Source of the DNA: Oscillospiraceae bacterium
Lineage (GTDB): Bacteria; Bacillota; Clostridia; Oscillospirales; Oscillospiraceae
Assembly: GCA_029067025.1 (NCBI GenBank)
Contig: JAIEFH010000252.1
Location: 1 to 12,677 of the forward strand
DNA length: 12,677 nt
Direction: 5' to 3'
Positions within the stretch are counted from its first letter, which is position 1; each line of letters begins with the position of its first letter. Of the stretch, positions 5,602 to 12,677 are shown piece after piece. A program made the translations under genes and the position numbers. Below the pieces are notes generated by a model, which worked only from the letters and a program-made list of their open reading frames with translations, did not search any database and was not told where the DNA came from.

Positions 5602-7053
5602 GTGGAATTGACGGAACAAGCCATCCTTCTCCAGGCGCCCAACCCCGCGGCTGCGGAAAACGGCAGAAAGCTGTCGAAAAAGGGCAGCTTCTCCGCCCAC
5701 CGCAAAACAGAGGACGGAACCCTCTATTGGTGCGAGTGCGCGGGCAGCGGCAAGAATCCCTACCGCGTGTCCATCGACTTCACCCAGGCGGATTCTCCCA
5801 CCTGCCGCTGCTCCTGCCCCAGCAGGCAGTTCCCCTGCAAGCACGCCCTGGGGCTGATGTTTGAAATTCTGGCGGGAAAGGAATTCGAAATCGCGGACAT
5901 CCCCCAGGACATTGCCGACAAGCGGGCCAAGCAGGCCGCCCGGGCGGCGAAGAAGGAGGCGGCGGCTGAGGAGGGCGGCAGCCCCGCCAAGCCCAAAAAG
6001 CCCAACGCCGCCGCCCAGAAGAAAAAGCTGGCGAAACAGTTAGAGGGCCTGGACATGGCGGAGAAGATGGTGGACGAGCTGCTCACCTCCGGCCTTGGCA
6101 CCCTGGCGGGCAGCTCCGCCCAGACCTTTGACAAGCTGGCCAAGGATCTGGGGAGCTGCTACCTCACCGGGCCCCAGACAGCGTTTACCCGCATTGCCCT
6201 GACGGTTCGCACCGTGCAGAAGGACCCCGCCCAGGCGGACGCGGCTTACGCCGAGGCGCTGCGGCTGCTGGTGGCGCTGCGCTCCACCATCAAGAAGGGC
6301 CGCGTATTCTTAGAGGGCAAATTGGAGACGGGCAACTATTCCGCCGAGGATTCCGCCCTGTTCGAGGCGCTGGGCGGCGTGTGGAAGCTGGAGGACTTGA
6401 AGGCCATCGGCTCGGTCAAGGAAAACGCAAAGCTGGCGCAGCTCTCCTTCGACGTGTCCTACGACGAGGCAAAAAAGGAGTACGTGGAGCGGGGCTGGTG
6501 GCTGGACATCGACAGTGGTGACATCTGGCAGACCCTGAATCTGCGCCCGGTCAAGGCGCTGAAATACGTGAAGGGGGACGACAGCCGGTTCGATCTGCTG
6601 GAGATCCCCGCCCTGTACATCTATCCCGGCGAGGGGGACCGCCGGGTGCGCTGGGACGGCGCGTCCACCCGGCCCCTAACGGCAGAGGAACAGGCCGGCA
6701 TCCCCGCCCTGGCCCAGCCCGATCTGGCGGCTGCCACGAAGCTGGTGAAGGGGAAAATCAAGAACACCCTGGCCCCCAAATTCCTGGCGGTGCTGGTGCC
6801 TATCGGAGCGCTGGGCAAAATCGGGGACGAGTTCGTGCTGGAGGACGCCCAAGGGGGCCGTATCCTCCTCCGGGATCGTCCCGAGGACGGCGCGGATCAC
6901 GCCTGCACCGAACGGCTTGGGATGCTGCCTCGGGCCATCCCGACGGGCAGCGCCCTATTCGGCCTGATGTTTTACGATGGGCGGGACAAGGCCCTGTGCC
7001 TCCACCCCTACAGCGTGGTTACGCCGGATGGCATTCTCCGGCTGCAATATTGA
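5602..7053 (+). CDS. SWIM zinc-finger protein (YehQ-like position in a MoxR/VWA cluster)
   Basis: A 483-residue protein beginning at GTG, nine bases after AAGGAGG (5586-5592), which overlaps the stop of the oxidoreductase gene. The SWIM zinc finger is CRCSCPSRQFPCKHALGL: C70-x-C72-x6-C79-x-H81, with an extra C68. SWIM fingers bind DNA or proteins. The preceding segment (YRVSIDF) is the usual strand pair before the finger. Residues about 107-148 are a low-complexity Lys/Ala/Glu/Pro stretch, probably a flexible basic linker, followed by a mostly helical region (150-290) and then a mixed alpha/beta C-terminal part with no recognised domain. In E. coli a SWIM protein (YehQ) is encoded beside a MoxR ATPase (YehL), YehM and a VWA protein (YehP); here the same set is found with the SWIM gene first. 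It is likely an adaptor or recognition subunit; the target is unknown. Confidence 0.9.
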   Translation: MELTEQAILLQAPNPAAAENGRKLSKKGSFSAHRKTEDGTLYWCECAGSGKNPYRVSIDFTQADSPTCRCSCPSRQFPCKHALGLMFEILAGKEFEIADIPQDIADKRAKQAARAAKKEAAAEEGGSPAKPKKPNAAAQKKKLAKQLEGLDMAEKMVDELLTSGLGTLAGSSAQTFDKLAKDLGSCYLTGPQTAFTRIALTVRTVQKDPAQADAAYAEALRLLVALRSTIKKGRVFLEGKLETGNYSAEDSALFEALGGVWKLEDLKAIGSVKENAKLAQLSFDVSYDEAKKEYVERGWWLDIDSGDIWQTLNLRPVKALKYVKGDDSRFDLLEIPALYIYPGEGDRRVRWDGASTRPLTAEEQAGIPALAQPDLAAATKLVKGKIKNTLAPKFLAVLVPIGALGKIGDEFVLEDAQGGRILLRDRPEDGADHACTERLGMLPRAIPTGSALFGLMFYDGRDKALCLHPYSVVTPDGILRLQY

Positions 7054-7065
7054 GGAGGTGCGCGC

Positions 7066-8979
7066 ATGAATTTACAGCCTCTTTATGATGTGAAGGAGCG
7101 GTTGGAATACGCCGCCATCGCGGGCGTGTCCCTGCTGGGGGAGGACTTCCGCCTCCAACGGGCGGCGGAGGGCTTGAAGCCCCTGGCAGCGGCCAGCCCA
7201 GTGTTTGGAAAGATCGACGCGGGGCTTTCCAAGCTGCTGGCCGCGCCCCCGGAGCAGCGCTCCGGCCTGCTGCTGGACGTGCTGGCCCTGGTGGACGCGG
7301 TAGCCTACACCCAGGCAAACGCCGGAGCGGAGGGCGATTTGGAACCCCTGCCCGTAGGCGGCGGGGTATACCGCCAGATCTCCTACGGGCAGATCAGCCC
7401 CCTGCTCACCGCCCTCACCACCACCGGCGGCGGGCGGATGGAGATTGTGAAATCCGCTTGGGAGAACCACCCCGAGTTTTTTGAGGACTACCGGGTGCTG
7501 CCCGCGGTCATTGGCGGACTGGGGGACAGCTACGGCGAGATGGGAGAACTGTGCGCCACCCTGCTGAAAAAGCTGGGGCCGTCTGTGATCCCGGCGCTGA
7601 AACAGGGCTTTGACCCCGCCGGAAAGAAGGAGATGTCCCGCCGGGTGGAGGTTATTGCCGCCCTTGAAGGGGAGAAGGCCACGCCCTGGCTGCGGGAAAT
7701 TCTGCCCGAGGCGAAGAAGGACGTGCGCGCCGACGTTATCACCGCCCTGGGCGGGGACGGGGACAACACCGCCCTTTTGCTGGATCTGGCCAAATCCGAG
7801 CGGGGCAAGAACCGGGAGGCTGTCCTGGAAGCCCTGGCAAAGCAGGGCGGGGACGAGGTTTCCACCTTCTGGAAAGAGGAGCTAGACAAAAACACTCAGG
7901 CTGTCACCTTCCTGCGCACTACCCGGGCAGACTGGGCCTCCGACTTGGTGGCCCGCGGACTGTGGGATCGGGTGGAGGCCGCAGTGGAGCAGGGCGGCCA
8001 GATCGGCAAGCAGACCCATGCGGATATCTCGACCTGGCTGGCCTCCGCCGAGGGCAAGTCCTCCCCTTCCATGCTGGACTTTTGGCGTTGGGCGGACGCA
8101 AAAACGGAGGCCATTGACAAGCTGAAAAGCCACACCGACCAGCCTCTGCGCCTGGGGGCGCAGCTCACCGAGCTGCTGCTGGACAGCCTGTGCTGCGCCG
8201 GGCCGGGGCCGCTGTGCGAGCTGTGCCTGGAGCTGTGGGGGAAGCACAAAGATGAGGCCCACTGGCTGCCCCACGCAGTCGTGGCGTCGCTGCTGACCCG
8301 CTCGGCCAGCGAGGTGTACGACGAGTTCTCCCCCTATGTGCCCACCATCAAACCCCTGCTGGGCGGCGCCCAGAAGCAGGCGCTCCACAACGCCGTCCTC
8401 GAAGGGCTGGGGCGGCTGGCGCGGAAGGAGGACACCGGGGCGTATCTCATCAACCGCGTCTGGCCCACCGCCCAGCCGCTGGATCAGCGGTGGGTCAAGC
8501 GGCTCACCCATGCCGTGTGGAAGACCACGGGAAAGAAGGGGGGCGGCTCAGCTTATGCCTACTGGGAGCCTATTGAGGAGTACGATTTGACCTTGATCCG
8601 GCTGACCGACCCGGCGGACGAGGAGACACGGGAACTACTTGTCCCCTACCTCCGGGAGCGGATGGCGGAGAATGGACAGCCATACACCTACAGCCGCTGG
8701 CTGTTCCGGTTCGGCGGCAGCCCCAGGGGCGTACTGGGAAAGGCGATGGCAAGAAACCCCAAAAGCAACCGCCTTGGCGTATTATGGAATCTGATGAACG
8801 ATGCGGCCCAAGTCTTGCCGCCGGAGGAGACGGCGATGCTTTTGGAGGAAGTTTTGTCCTCCGGCGGTATCAACAAGGAGGCCCTGTCTACGGCTGAAAA
8901 GGCCATCCCCTGGACCATTGAGCAGCTCCGGGCGGGCAAGCCCTTCCCAACGTGGGATGACTGGATGGAACTAAGGTAA
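7066..8979 (+). CDS. HEAT-repeat-like helical protein of the MoxR/VWA cluster
   Basis: A 637-residue, helix-rich soluble protein without signal peptide or membrane segments. The ATG lies seven bases after GGAGG (7054-7058) and 12 bases after the SWIM gene stop. Residues about 145-265 show tandem helical pairs in the HEAT style: LPAVIGGLGD, GPSVIPALKQ, RRVEVIAALEGEKATPWLREIL, VRADVITALGGDGDNTALLLDL and EAVLEALAKQGGDE. The rest is probably further irregular alpha-solenoid. Such scaffolds bind protein or nucleic acid. Actinobacterial clusters of the same type carry a helical protein of another family (DUF5691) in this place; whether the two are related cannot be judged by eye. No catalytic motif was seen. 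Its position between the SWIM and MoxR genes suggests a structural or substrate-binding subunit. A real gene with high certainty, but function only from context. Confidence 0.85.
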   Translation: MNLQPLYDVKERLEYAAIAGVSLLGEDFRLQRAAEGLKPLAAASPVFGKIDAGLSKLLAAPPEQRSGLLLDVLALVDAVAYTQANAGAEGDLEPLPVGGGVYRQISYGQISPLLTALTTTGGGRMEIVKSAWENHPEFFEDYRVLPAVIGGLGDSYGEMGELCATLLKKLGPSVIPALKQGFDPAGKKEMSRRVEVIAALEGEKATPWLREILPEAKKDVRADVITALGGDGDNTALLLDLAKSERGKNREAVLEALAKQGGDEVSTFWKEELDKNTQAVTFLRTTRADWASDLVARGLWDRVEAAVEQGGQIGKQTHADISTWLASAEGKSSPSMLDFWRWADAKTEAIDKLKSHTDQPLRLGAQLTELLLDSLCCAGPGPLCELCLELWGKHKDEAHWLPHAVVASLLTRSASEVYDEFSPYVPTIKPLLGGAQKQALHNAVLEGLGRLARKEDTGAYLINRVWPTAQPLDQRWVKRLTHAVWKTTGKKGGGSAYAYWEPIEEYDLTLIRLTDPADEETRELLVPYLRERMAENGQPYTYSRWLFRFGGSPRGVLGKAMARNPKSNRLGVLWNLMNDAAQVLPPEETAMLLEEVLSSGGINKEALSTAEKAIPWTIEQLRAGKPFPTWDDWMELR

Positions 8980-8994
8980 ACGGAGGAATGTGAC

Positions 8995-10086
8995 ATGGCA
9001 GACAAAAACGTACAGCGCCTCCCGGCGGAGGAGCTTTATCAAACCGAGCTGGACGCGCTGATCTCGGCGGAGACCGACACCGTCCCCACCGGGTGGCGGA
9101 TGTCTCCCCGGTCGGTGCTGACCTATCTCACCGGAAATGTGAAGGTAAAGGGCGTGGACATCACACCCAAGTACATGGGCAACAGGCGGCTGGTGGAGAT
9201 CGCCATCGCTACCCTGGTCACCGACCGGGCCCTGCTGCTCATCGGCGAGCCGGGCACGGCGAAATCCTGGCTTTCCGAGCACCTGGCCGCCGCCGTCAAC
9301 GGCGACTCCACCAAAGTGGTACAGGGCACGGCGGGCACCACCGAGGAGCATATCCGCTACTCCTGGAACTACGCCATGCTGATTGCCAAGGGGCCCTGCC
9401 CGGAGGCCATGGTGAAAAGTCCTGTCTACCGGGCCATGGAGACCGGCTCCATCGCCCGTGTGGAGGAGATTTCCCGCTGCGCCAGCGAGGTGCAGGACGC
9501 GCTGATCTCCATCCTGTCGGAGAAACGGCTGAGCGTGCCCGAGCTGGGCCTGGAGGTGCCCGCCGCCAAGGGCTTCTCGGTCATTGCCACCGCCAACACC
9601 CGGGACAAGGGCGTCAACGATATGTCGGCGGCGTTAAAGCGGCGGTTCAACATCGTCGTCCTGCCCACCCCGTCGGATATGGAGACGGAAATGGACATCG
9701 TGCGCACCCGCGTGGCCCAGTTGTCCAGCGGTCTTGACCTGAACGCCCGCCAGCCCGACGAGGACACCGTGGAGAAGGTGGTCACCATTTTCCGGGAGCT
9801 GCGGGGCGGCGCCACGCTGGACGGCAAGCAGAAGCTGAAAACCACCTCCGGCGTGCTGTCCACCGCCGAGGCCATCTCCCTGCTGGCCAACTCCATGGCG
9901 CTGGCCGGAAGCTTTGGGGACGGCCGCGTATCCGACGGCGATCTGGCCGCCGCCCTCCAGGGGGCCGTGGTGAAGGACGAGGAAAACGACAAGGTCACCT
10001 GGAAGGAGTATCTGGAGAACGTGATGAAGAAGCGGGGGCATGAGTGGCTGCCGCTCTACCGCGCCTGCCGGGAGCTGAACGGGTGA
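8995..10086 (+). CDS. MoxR-type AAA+ ATPase (YehL-like)
   Basis: A 363-residue ATPase. Walker A is GEPGTAKS (84-91). Walker B is IARVEEI (153-159), with Glu157 where most MoxR proteins have Asp (VEEI instead of the usual ADEI). Sensor 1 is IATANTRDKG (197-206) with Asn201, and the arginine-finger region is LKRRF (214-218). The C-terminal lid contains TAEAISLLANSMALAGSFG. MoxR ATPases form hexameric rings that, with VWA-domain partners, insert metals or remodel proteins. This sequence resembles the YehL subgroup by its Walker B and by its neighbours. The ATG lies seven bases after GGAGGA (8982-8987), and the gene ends TGATG, overlapping the next start by one base, which suggests translational coupling and close stoichiometry with the DUF5682-like protein. 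The client is unknown. Confidence 0.95.
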   Translation: MADKNVQRLPAEELYQTELDALISAETDTVPTGWRMSPRSVLTYLTGNVKVKGVDITPKYMGNRRLVEIAIATLVTDRALLLIGEPGTAKSWLSEHLAAAVNGDSTKVVQGTAGTTEEHIRYSWNYAMLIAKGPCPEAMVKSPVYRAMETGSIARVEEISRCASEVQDALISILSEKRLSVPELGLEVPAAKGFSVIATANTRDKGVNDMSAALKRRFNIVVLPTPSDMETEMDIVRTRVAQLSSGLDLNARQPDEDTVEKVVTIFRELRGGATLDGKQKLKTTSGVLSTAEAISLLANSMALAGSFGDGRVSDGDLAAALQGAVVKDEENDKVTWKEYLENVMKKRGHEWLPLYRACRELNG

Positions 10087-12392
10087 TGAGCGGCCCGATT
10101 TTATTCGGTGTGCGCCACCTGTCCCCGGCGGCGGCGTACCATCTGCGGCGGGCACTGGACGCGGCCCAGCCGGAGCTGGTGCTGGTGGAGGGCCCCAGCG
10201 ACCTCAACGACCAGATGAAGTGGCTGTGCCACCCGGACACCCAGTTCCCCGCCGCCATCATGGCCTACACCAAGGAAGCGCCGGTGCGGACAATTTTGTA
10301 TCCCTTTGCCGTCTACTCCCCGGAAATTCAGGCCATTTTGTGGGCTCATGAGCACAAGGTGGAGTGCCGGTTCATGGATCTGCCCTCGTCGGTGTTCCTG
10401 GGGATCAAGCCCTGGTTTGCATCGGTCACCGAGGAAAATGAAACCGAGAAAGACAATGAGGACGCCGGAGAGGCCCCGGCTGAGGAGGAAGCCCCCACGA
10501 CGGAGAGTGTCTACCGCCGTCTGGAAACGCTGACCGGGGAAGATCACGACACCTTCTGGGAGCGCACCTTTGAGCAGATCGAGAGTGGGCCGGATTTCCA
10601 GGACGCCAACAACACCTTCGGGCGGCAGCTCCGTGCGGCGACTGTGGACGATCAGCGCCGCATGGCGGAGACGATCGTCCGCGAAGCGTACATGAAGCGG
10701 GTGATCGCCCAGGCAGTCGCCTCTGGCATTTCCCCGGAAAAGATTTTCTGCGTCTGCGGCTCCTTCCATGTGGCAGGGCTGGAGGAAAACCAGCCCATGA
10801 CCGACGAGGAGGAGAAGGCTTTGCCCCGGGCCGACTCCTGTGTGACGCTGATGCCCTATTCCTATTACCGCCTGTCCTCCCGCTCGGGCTACGGCGCGGG
10901 GAACAAGGCCCCCGCCTACTTTGAGCTGTTGTGGGAAGCCCTCAACAGGGGTGGCGCGGGGGAGACAGCGTACCTCTATTTGACCCATCTCGCCGCCGCC
11001 CACCGCAAGGCGGGCAATCTCACCTCCTCCGCCGAGGTCATCGAGGCGGTGCGGCTGGCGGACACGCTGGCGGCCATGCGGGGGAGCAAGTACCCCACCC
11101 TGTCCGACCTGCGGGACGCAAGCGTTACCACGATGGGCCACGGCAGCTTTTCCGAGCTGGCCCTGGCCGCGGCGGACACGGAGATCGGCAAGAAGATCGG
11201 CTTCCTTCCCGAAGGGGTGGCCCGCACGTCGGTGCAGGAGGACTTTTACCGGCAGCTCAAGGAGCTGCGGCTGGAGAAATTCCGCACCGCTGAATTGCAG
11301 CGCCTTGACCTGGATCTGCGGGAAAAGCTGAACGTGAAGTCGGAACAGGCCGCGCTGGGCGACCTGCGGCGCTCCTTCTTCCTCCACCGCCTGCGGGTGC
11401 TGGGGGTGCACTTCGCCAACCTCCTCCCCTCCCGGCAGGACGGGGCAAACTGGGGGGAGTACTGGGAGCTGCGCTGGACGCCCGAGGCGGAGATCGAGAT
11501 CGTGGAGTCCGCCCTCATGGGGGAGACCATCGAGGGCGCCGCCGCCTTTGCCCTCAAGGAGCGGGCGGATAACAGCGGCTCCATCGCTGAAGCCGCCGCC
11601 ATCTTCCAGGACGCGTTTTTGTGCGGGATGCCCGCCGCCGCGGCCCATGCTCTGTCCGTCTTGCAGGGGCTGAGCGTGGACTCCGCCGCCATTTCGGAGG
11701 TGGCAGACACCGCTGCGCGGTTGTCCTTGGTGGTGCGGTACGGCGACCTGCGGCGGTTCGACCCCGCGCCCGTTATCCCGCTCATTAAACAGCTCTATCT
11801 GCGGGCCTGCCTGACGCTGACAGGGGCCTGCGTGTGCGACGCCAAGGCCGCCCCCGAGGTGACCCGCGCCATGGATCAGCTCAACGCCCTCCAGCTCAAC
11901 CACGACTTTTTGGAGGAGGATCGCTGGCTGGATCTGCTGGCGGACATCTCCGACCGGGACGACCTGAACACCCGCTGTTCCGGCTTCGCCATGGCAATTC
12001 TCCTGGAGCGGGGACGCGCGGACGAGGCCCTTCTCTCCCGTGAGGTGGCCCGGCGGCTGTCCCCCGGTGTGCCCGCCGATCTGGGTGCGGGGTGGTTTGA
12101 GGGGCTGGCGGGCAAAAACCGCTATGCCCTCATTGCCCGGTTGAGCCTGTGGCGGCAGCTGGACGACTACCTCAGCGGCCTGGACGACGAGACCTTCCGG
12201 CGGGCGCTGGTGTTCCTGCGGCGGGCGTTTGCCGACTTCTCCCCCAGCGAAAAGAACGACATCGCGGAGAATCTGGGCGAGATCTGGGGCGTCAGCCCCC
12301 AGCAGGCGGCGGAGGTTCTCATGAACGACATCACCGAGACGGAACAGGCGGTGCTGGACAGCCTGGACGAGTTCGACTTTGACGACATTTAG
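10086..12392 (+). CDS. DUF5682/YehM-like protein with TIKI/TraB-type N-terminal domain
   Basis: A 768-residue protein whose ATG overlaps the stop of the MoxR gene (TGATG); a longer start at 10044 would run inside that gene and is not favoured. The N-terminal 260 residues fit DUF5682 and show the landmarks of the TIKI/TraB/PrgY superfamily: GVRH (8-11), Glu35 in LVLVEGPSDL, a central RRMAETIVREAYMKR (191-205), and GSFH (225-228) in VCGSFHVAGLEE. The two GxxH motifs and the Glu are the residues proposed to form the metal-dependent protease site in that superfamily. Residues about 113-142 are an acidic, probably disordered insert. The C-terminal 480 residues are helical and Ala/Leu-rich with no recognised domain; the tail is acidic. 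No signal peptide. It is likely the effector or client-processing subunit of the MoxR complex; the enzymatic role is inferred from motifs only. Confidence 0.88.
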   Translation: MSGPILFGVRHLSPAAAYHLRRALDAAQPELVLVEGPSDLNDQMKWLCHPDTQFPAAIMAYTKEAPVRTILYPFAVYSPEIQAILWAHEHKVECRFMDLPSSVFLGIKPWFASVTEENETEKDNEDAGEAPAEEEAPTTESVYRRLETLTGEDHDTFWERTFEQIESGPDFQDANNTFGRQLRAATVDDQRRMAETIVREAYMKRVIAQAVASGISPEKIFCVCGSFHVAGLEENQPMTDEEEKALPRADSCVTLMPYSYYRLSSRSGYGAGNKAPAYFELLWEALNRGGAGETAYLYLTHLAAAHRKAGNLTSSAEVIEAVRLADTLAAMRGSKYPTLSDLRDASVTTMGHGSFSELALAAADTEIGKKIGFLPEGVARTSVQEDFYRQLKELRLEKFRTAELQRLDLDLREKLNVKSEQAALGDLRRSFFLHRLRVLGVHFANLLPSRQDGANWGEYWELRWTPEAEIEIVESALMGETIEGAAAFALKERADNSGSIAEAAAIFQDAFLCGMPAAAAHALSVLQGLSVDSAAISEVADTAARLSLVVRYGDLRRFDPAPVIPLIKQLYLRACLTLTGACVCDAKAAPEVTRAMDQLNALQLNHDFLEEDRWLDLLADISDRDDLNTRCSGFAMAILLERGRADEALLSREVARRLSPGVPADLGAGWFEGLAGKNRYALIARLSLWRQLDDYLSGLDDETFRRALVFLRRAFADFSPSEKNDIAENLGEIWGVSPQQAAEVLMNDITETEQAVLDSLDEFDFDDI

Positions 12393-12404
12393 GGGGTGGA
12401 CGCT

Positions 12405-12677
12405 GTGGCACAAAGTGAACAACTATCCCGCTGGCGGCTGATTCTCGGCTCGGAGACAGAGGACTCCTTTACCGGCATGGGCGGCGGCGCGCTGTCCCAG
12501 GAGGAGCTGCTGATGGACGGCGCGCTGTCCGCCATCTACGGCGGGCCAGGGGAAGGCTTTGGCAACAACAGTCCCAGCGGCGGGGCAGGGAAGGGGCCCT
12601 CTTCCCCAGTCATTTCCAAGTGGCTGGGGGACCTGCGGTCCCTGTTCGACCCGGAGACCGTGGCGGTGGTGCAGAAC
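12405..12677 (+). CDS. N-terminal part of a YehP-like VWA protein (truncated by window edge)
   Basis: The first 91 codons of an open frame that runs off the right edge, starting at GTG with AGGGGGTGG (12391-12399) a few bases upstream and 12 bases after the preceding stop. The visible part begins VAQSEQLSRWRLILG and later has a Gly/Ser-rich stretch followed by SPVISKWLGDLRSLFDP. I recognise this as the N-terminal region of the VWA proteins encoded with YehL-type MoxR ATPases. The VWA domain with its DxSxS metal site would lie further downstream and is not in the window, so that assignment rests on the N-terminal pattern and gene order. It would be the ATPase partner that couples the ring to its target. 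Confidence 0.82.
   Translation, partial: MAQSEQLSRWRLILGSETEDSFTGMGGGALSQEELLMDGALSAIYGGPGEGFGNNSPSGGAGKGPSSPVISKWLGDLRSLFDPETVAVVQN

Noticed and set aside
5914..6045. Lys/Ala-rich stretch in the SWIM protein as a coding repeat or frameshift sign
   Set aside because: The frame stays open and resumes ordinary sequence on both sides; it is best read as a flexible linker. No DNA-level tandem repeat was seen.
10101..12422. A 773-codon open frame on the minus strand across the DUF5682-like gene, and similar long antisense frames at 1916-3286, 3180-4319 and 4316-5419
   Set aside because: They mirror real + strand genes in GC-rich DNA, have no ribosome binding site or recognisable domain, and are rich in Gly, Pro, Arg, Gln and His as expected of shadow frames.
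1..12677. CRISPR arrays, tRNA or rRNA genes, insertion sequences, riboswitches
   Set aside because: No regularly spaced repeats, transposase genes, terminal repeats or RNA-gene motifs were seen on either strand; the gaps between genes are all under 240 bases and hold only promoters, an inverted repeat and a hairpin.

Overview
The window is about 12.7 kb of GC-rich DNA. It is almost entirely coding on the + strand, with strong AGGAGG-type ribosome binding sites and near-consensus sigma-A promoters in AT-rich gaps. High GC, Gram-positive-style signals and the gene families present (a DUF3737 beta-helix protein and the paired radical-SAM/DUF4130 DNA-metabolism proteins) suggest a GC-rich anaerobic Firmicute, most likely an Oscillospiraceae-type gut Clostridium (Flavonifractor/Oscillibacter-like). 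This placement is inferred; no rRNA or marker gene is present.

Layout. (1) 1-263: the first 26 bases are the start of a minus-strand gene leaving the window, followed by a divergent promoter region. (2) 264-1884: a two-gene unit, a carboxymuconolactone-decarboxylase/cupin fusion and a DUF3737 right-handed beta-helix protein. (3) 1885-4118: a consensus promoter with its -10 box inside an inverted repeat, driving a radical SAM protein (TIGR03916-like) and its usual partner (TIGR03915/DUF4130-like). The radical SAM protein ends in a sequence matching the sliding-clamp-binding consensus. (4) 4119-4312: a long terminator-like hairpin and then a new promoter. (5) 4313-12677: a six-gene operon made of a Gfo/Idh/MocA oxidoreductase, a SWIM zinc-finger protein, a HEAT-repeat-like protein, a MoxR-type AAA+ ATPase, a DUF5682/YehM-like protein and the start of a YehP-like VWA protein cut off by the window edge.

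The most interesting part is the last five genes of the operon. MoxR ATPases normally work with VWA proteins as chaperone or remodelling machines. This version (YehL/YehM/YehP/YehQ-like, named after the E. coli yeh genes) adds a SWIM protein, a helical-repeat protein and a large protein whose N-terminal domain carries both GxxH motifs and the conserved Glu of the TIKI/TraB/PrgY putative metalloprotease superfamily. A plausible reading is an ATP-driven remodeller coupled to a protease-like effector, with SWIM and HEAT proteins as adaptors for nucleic acid or protein. No biochemical role for this combination can be read from the sequence, and the tie to an upstream sugar-type oxidoreductase is unexplained.
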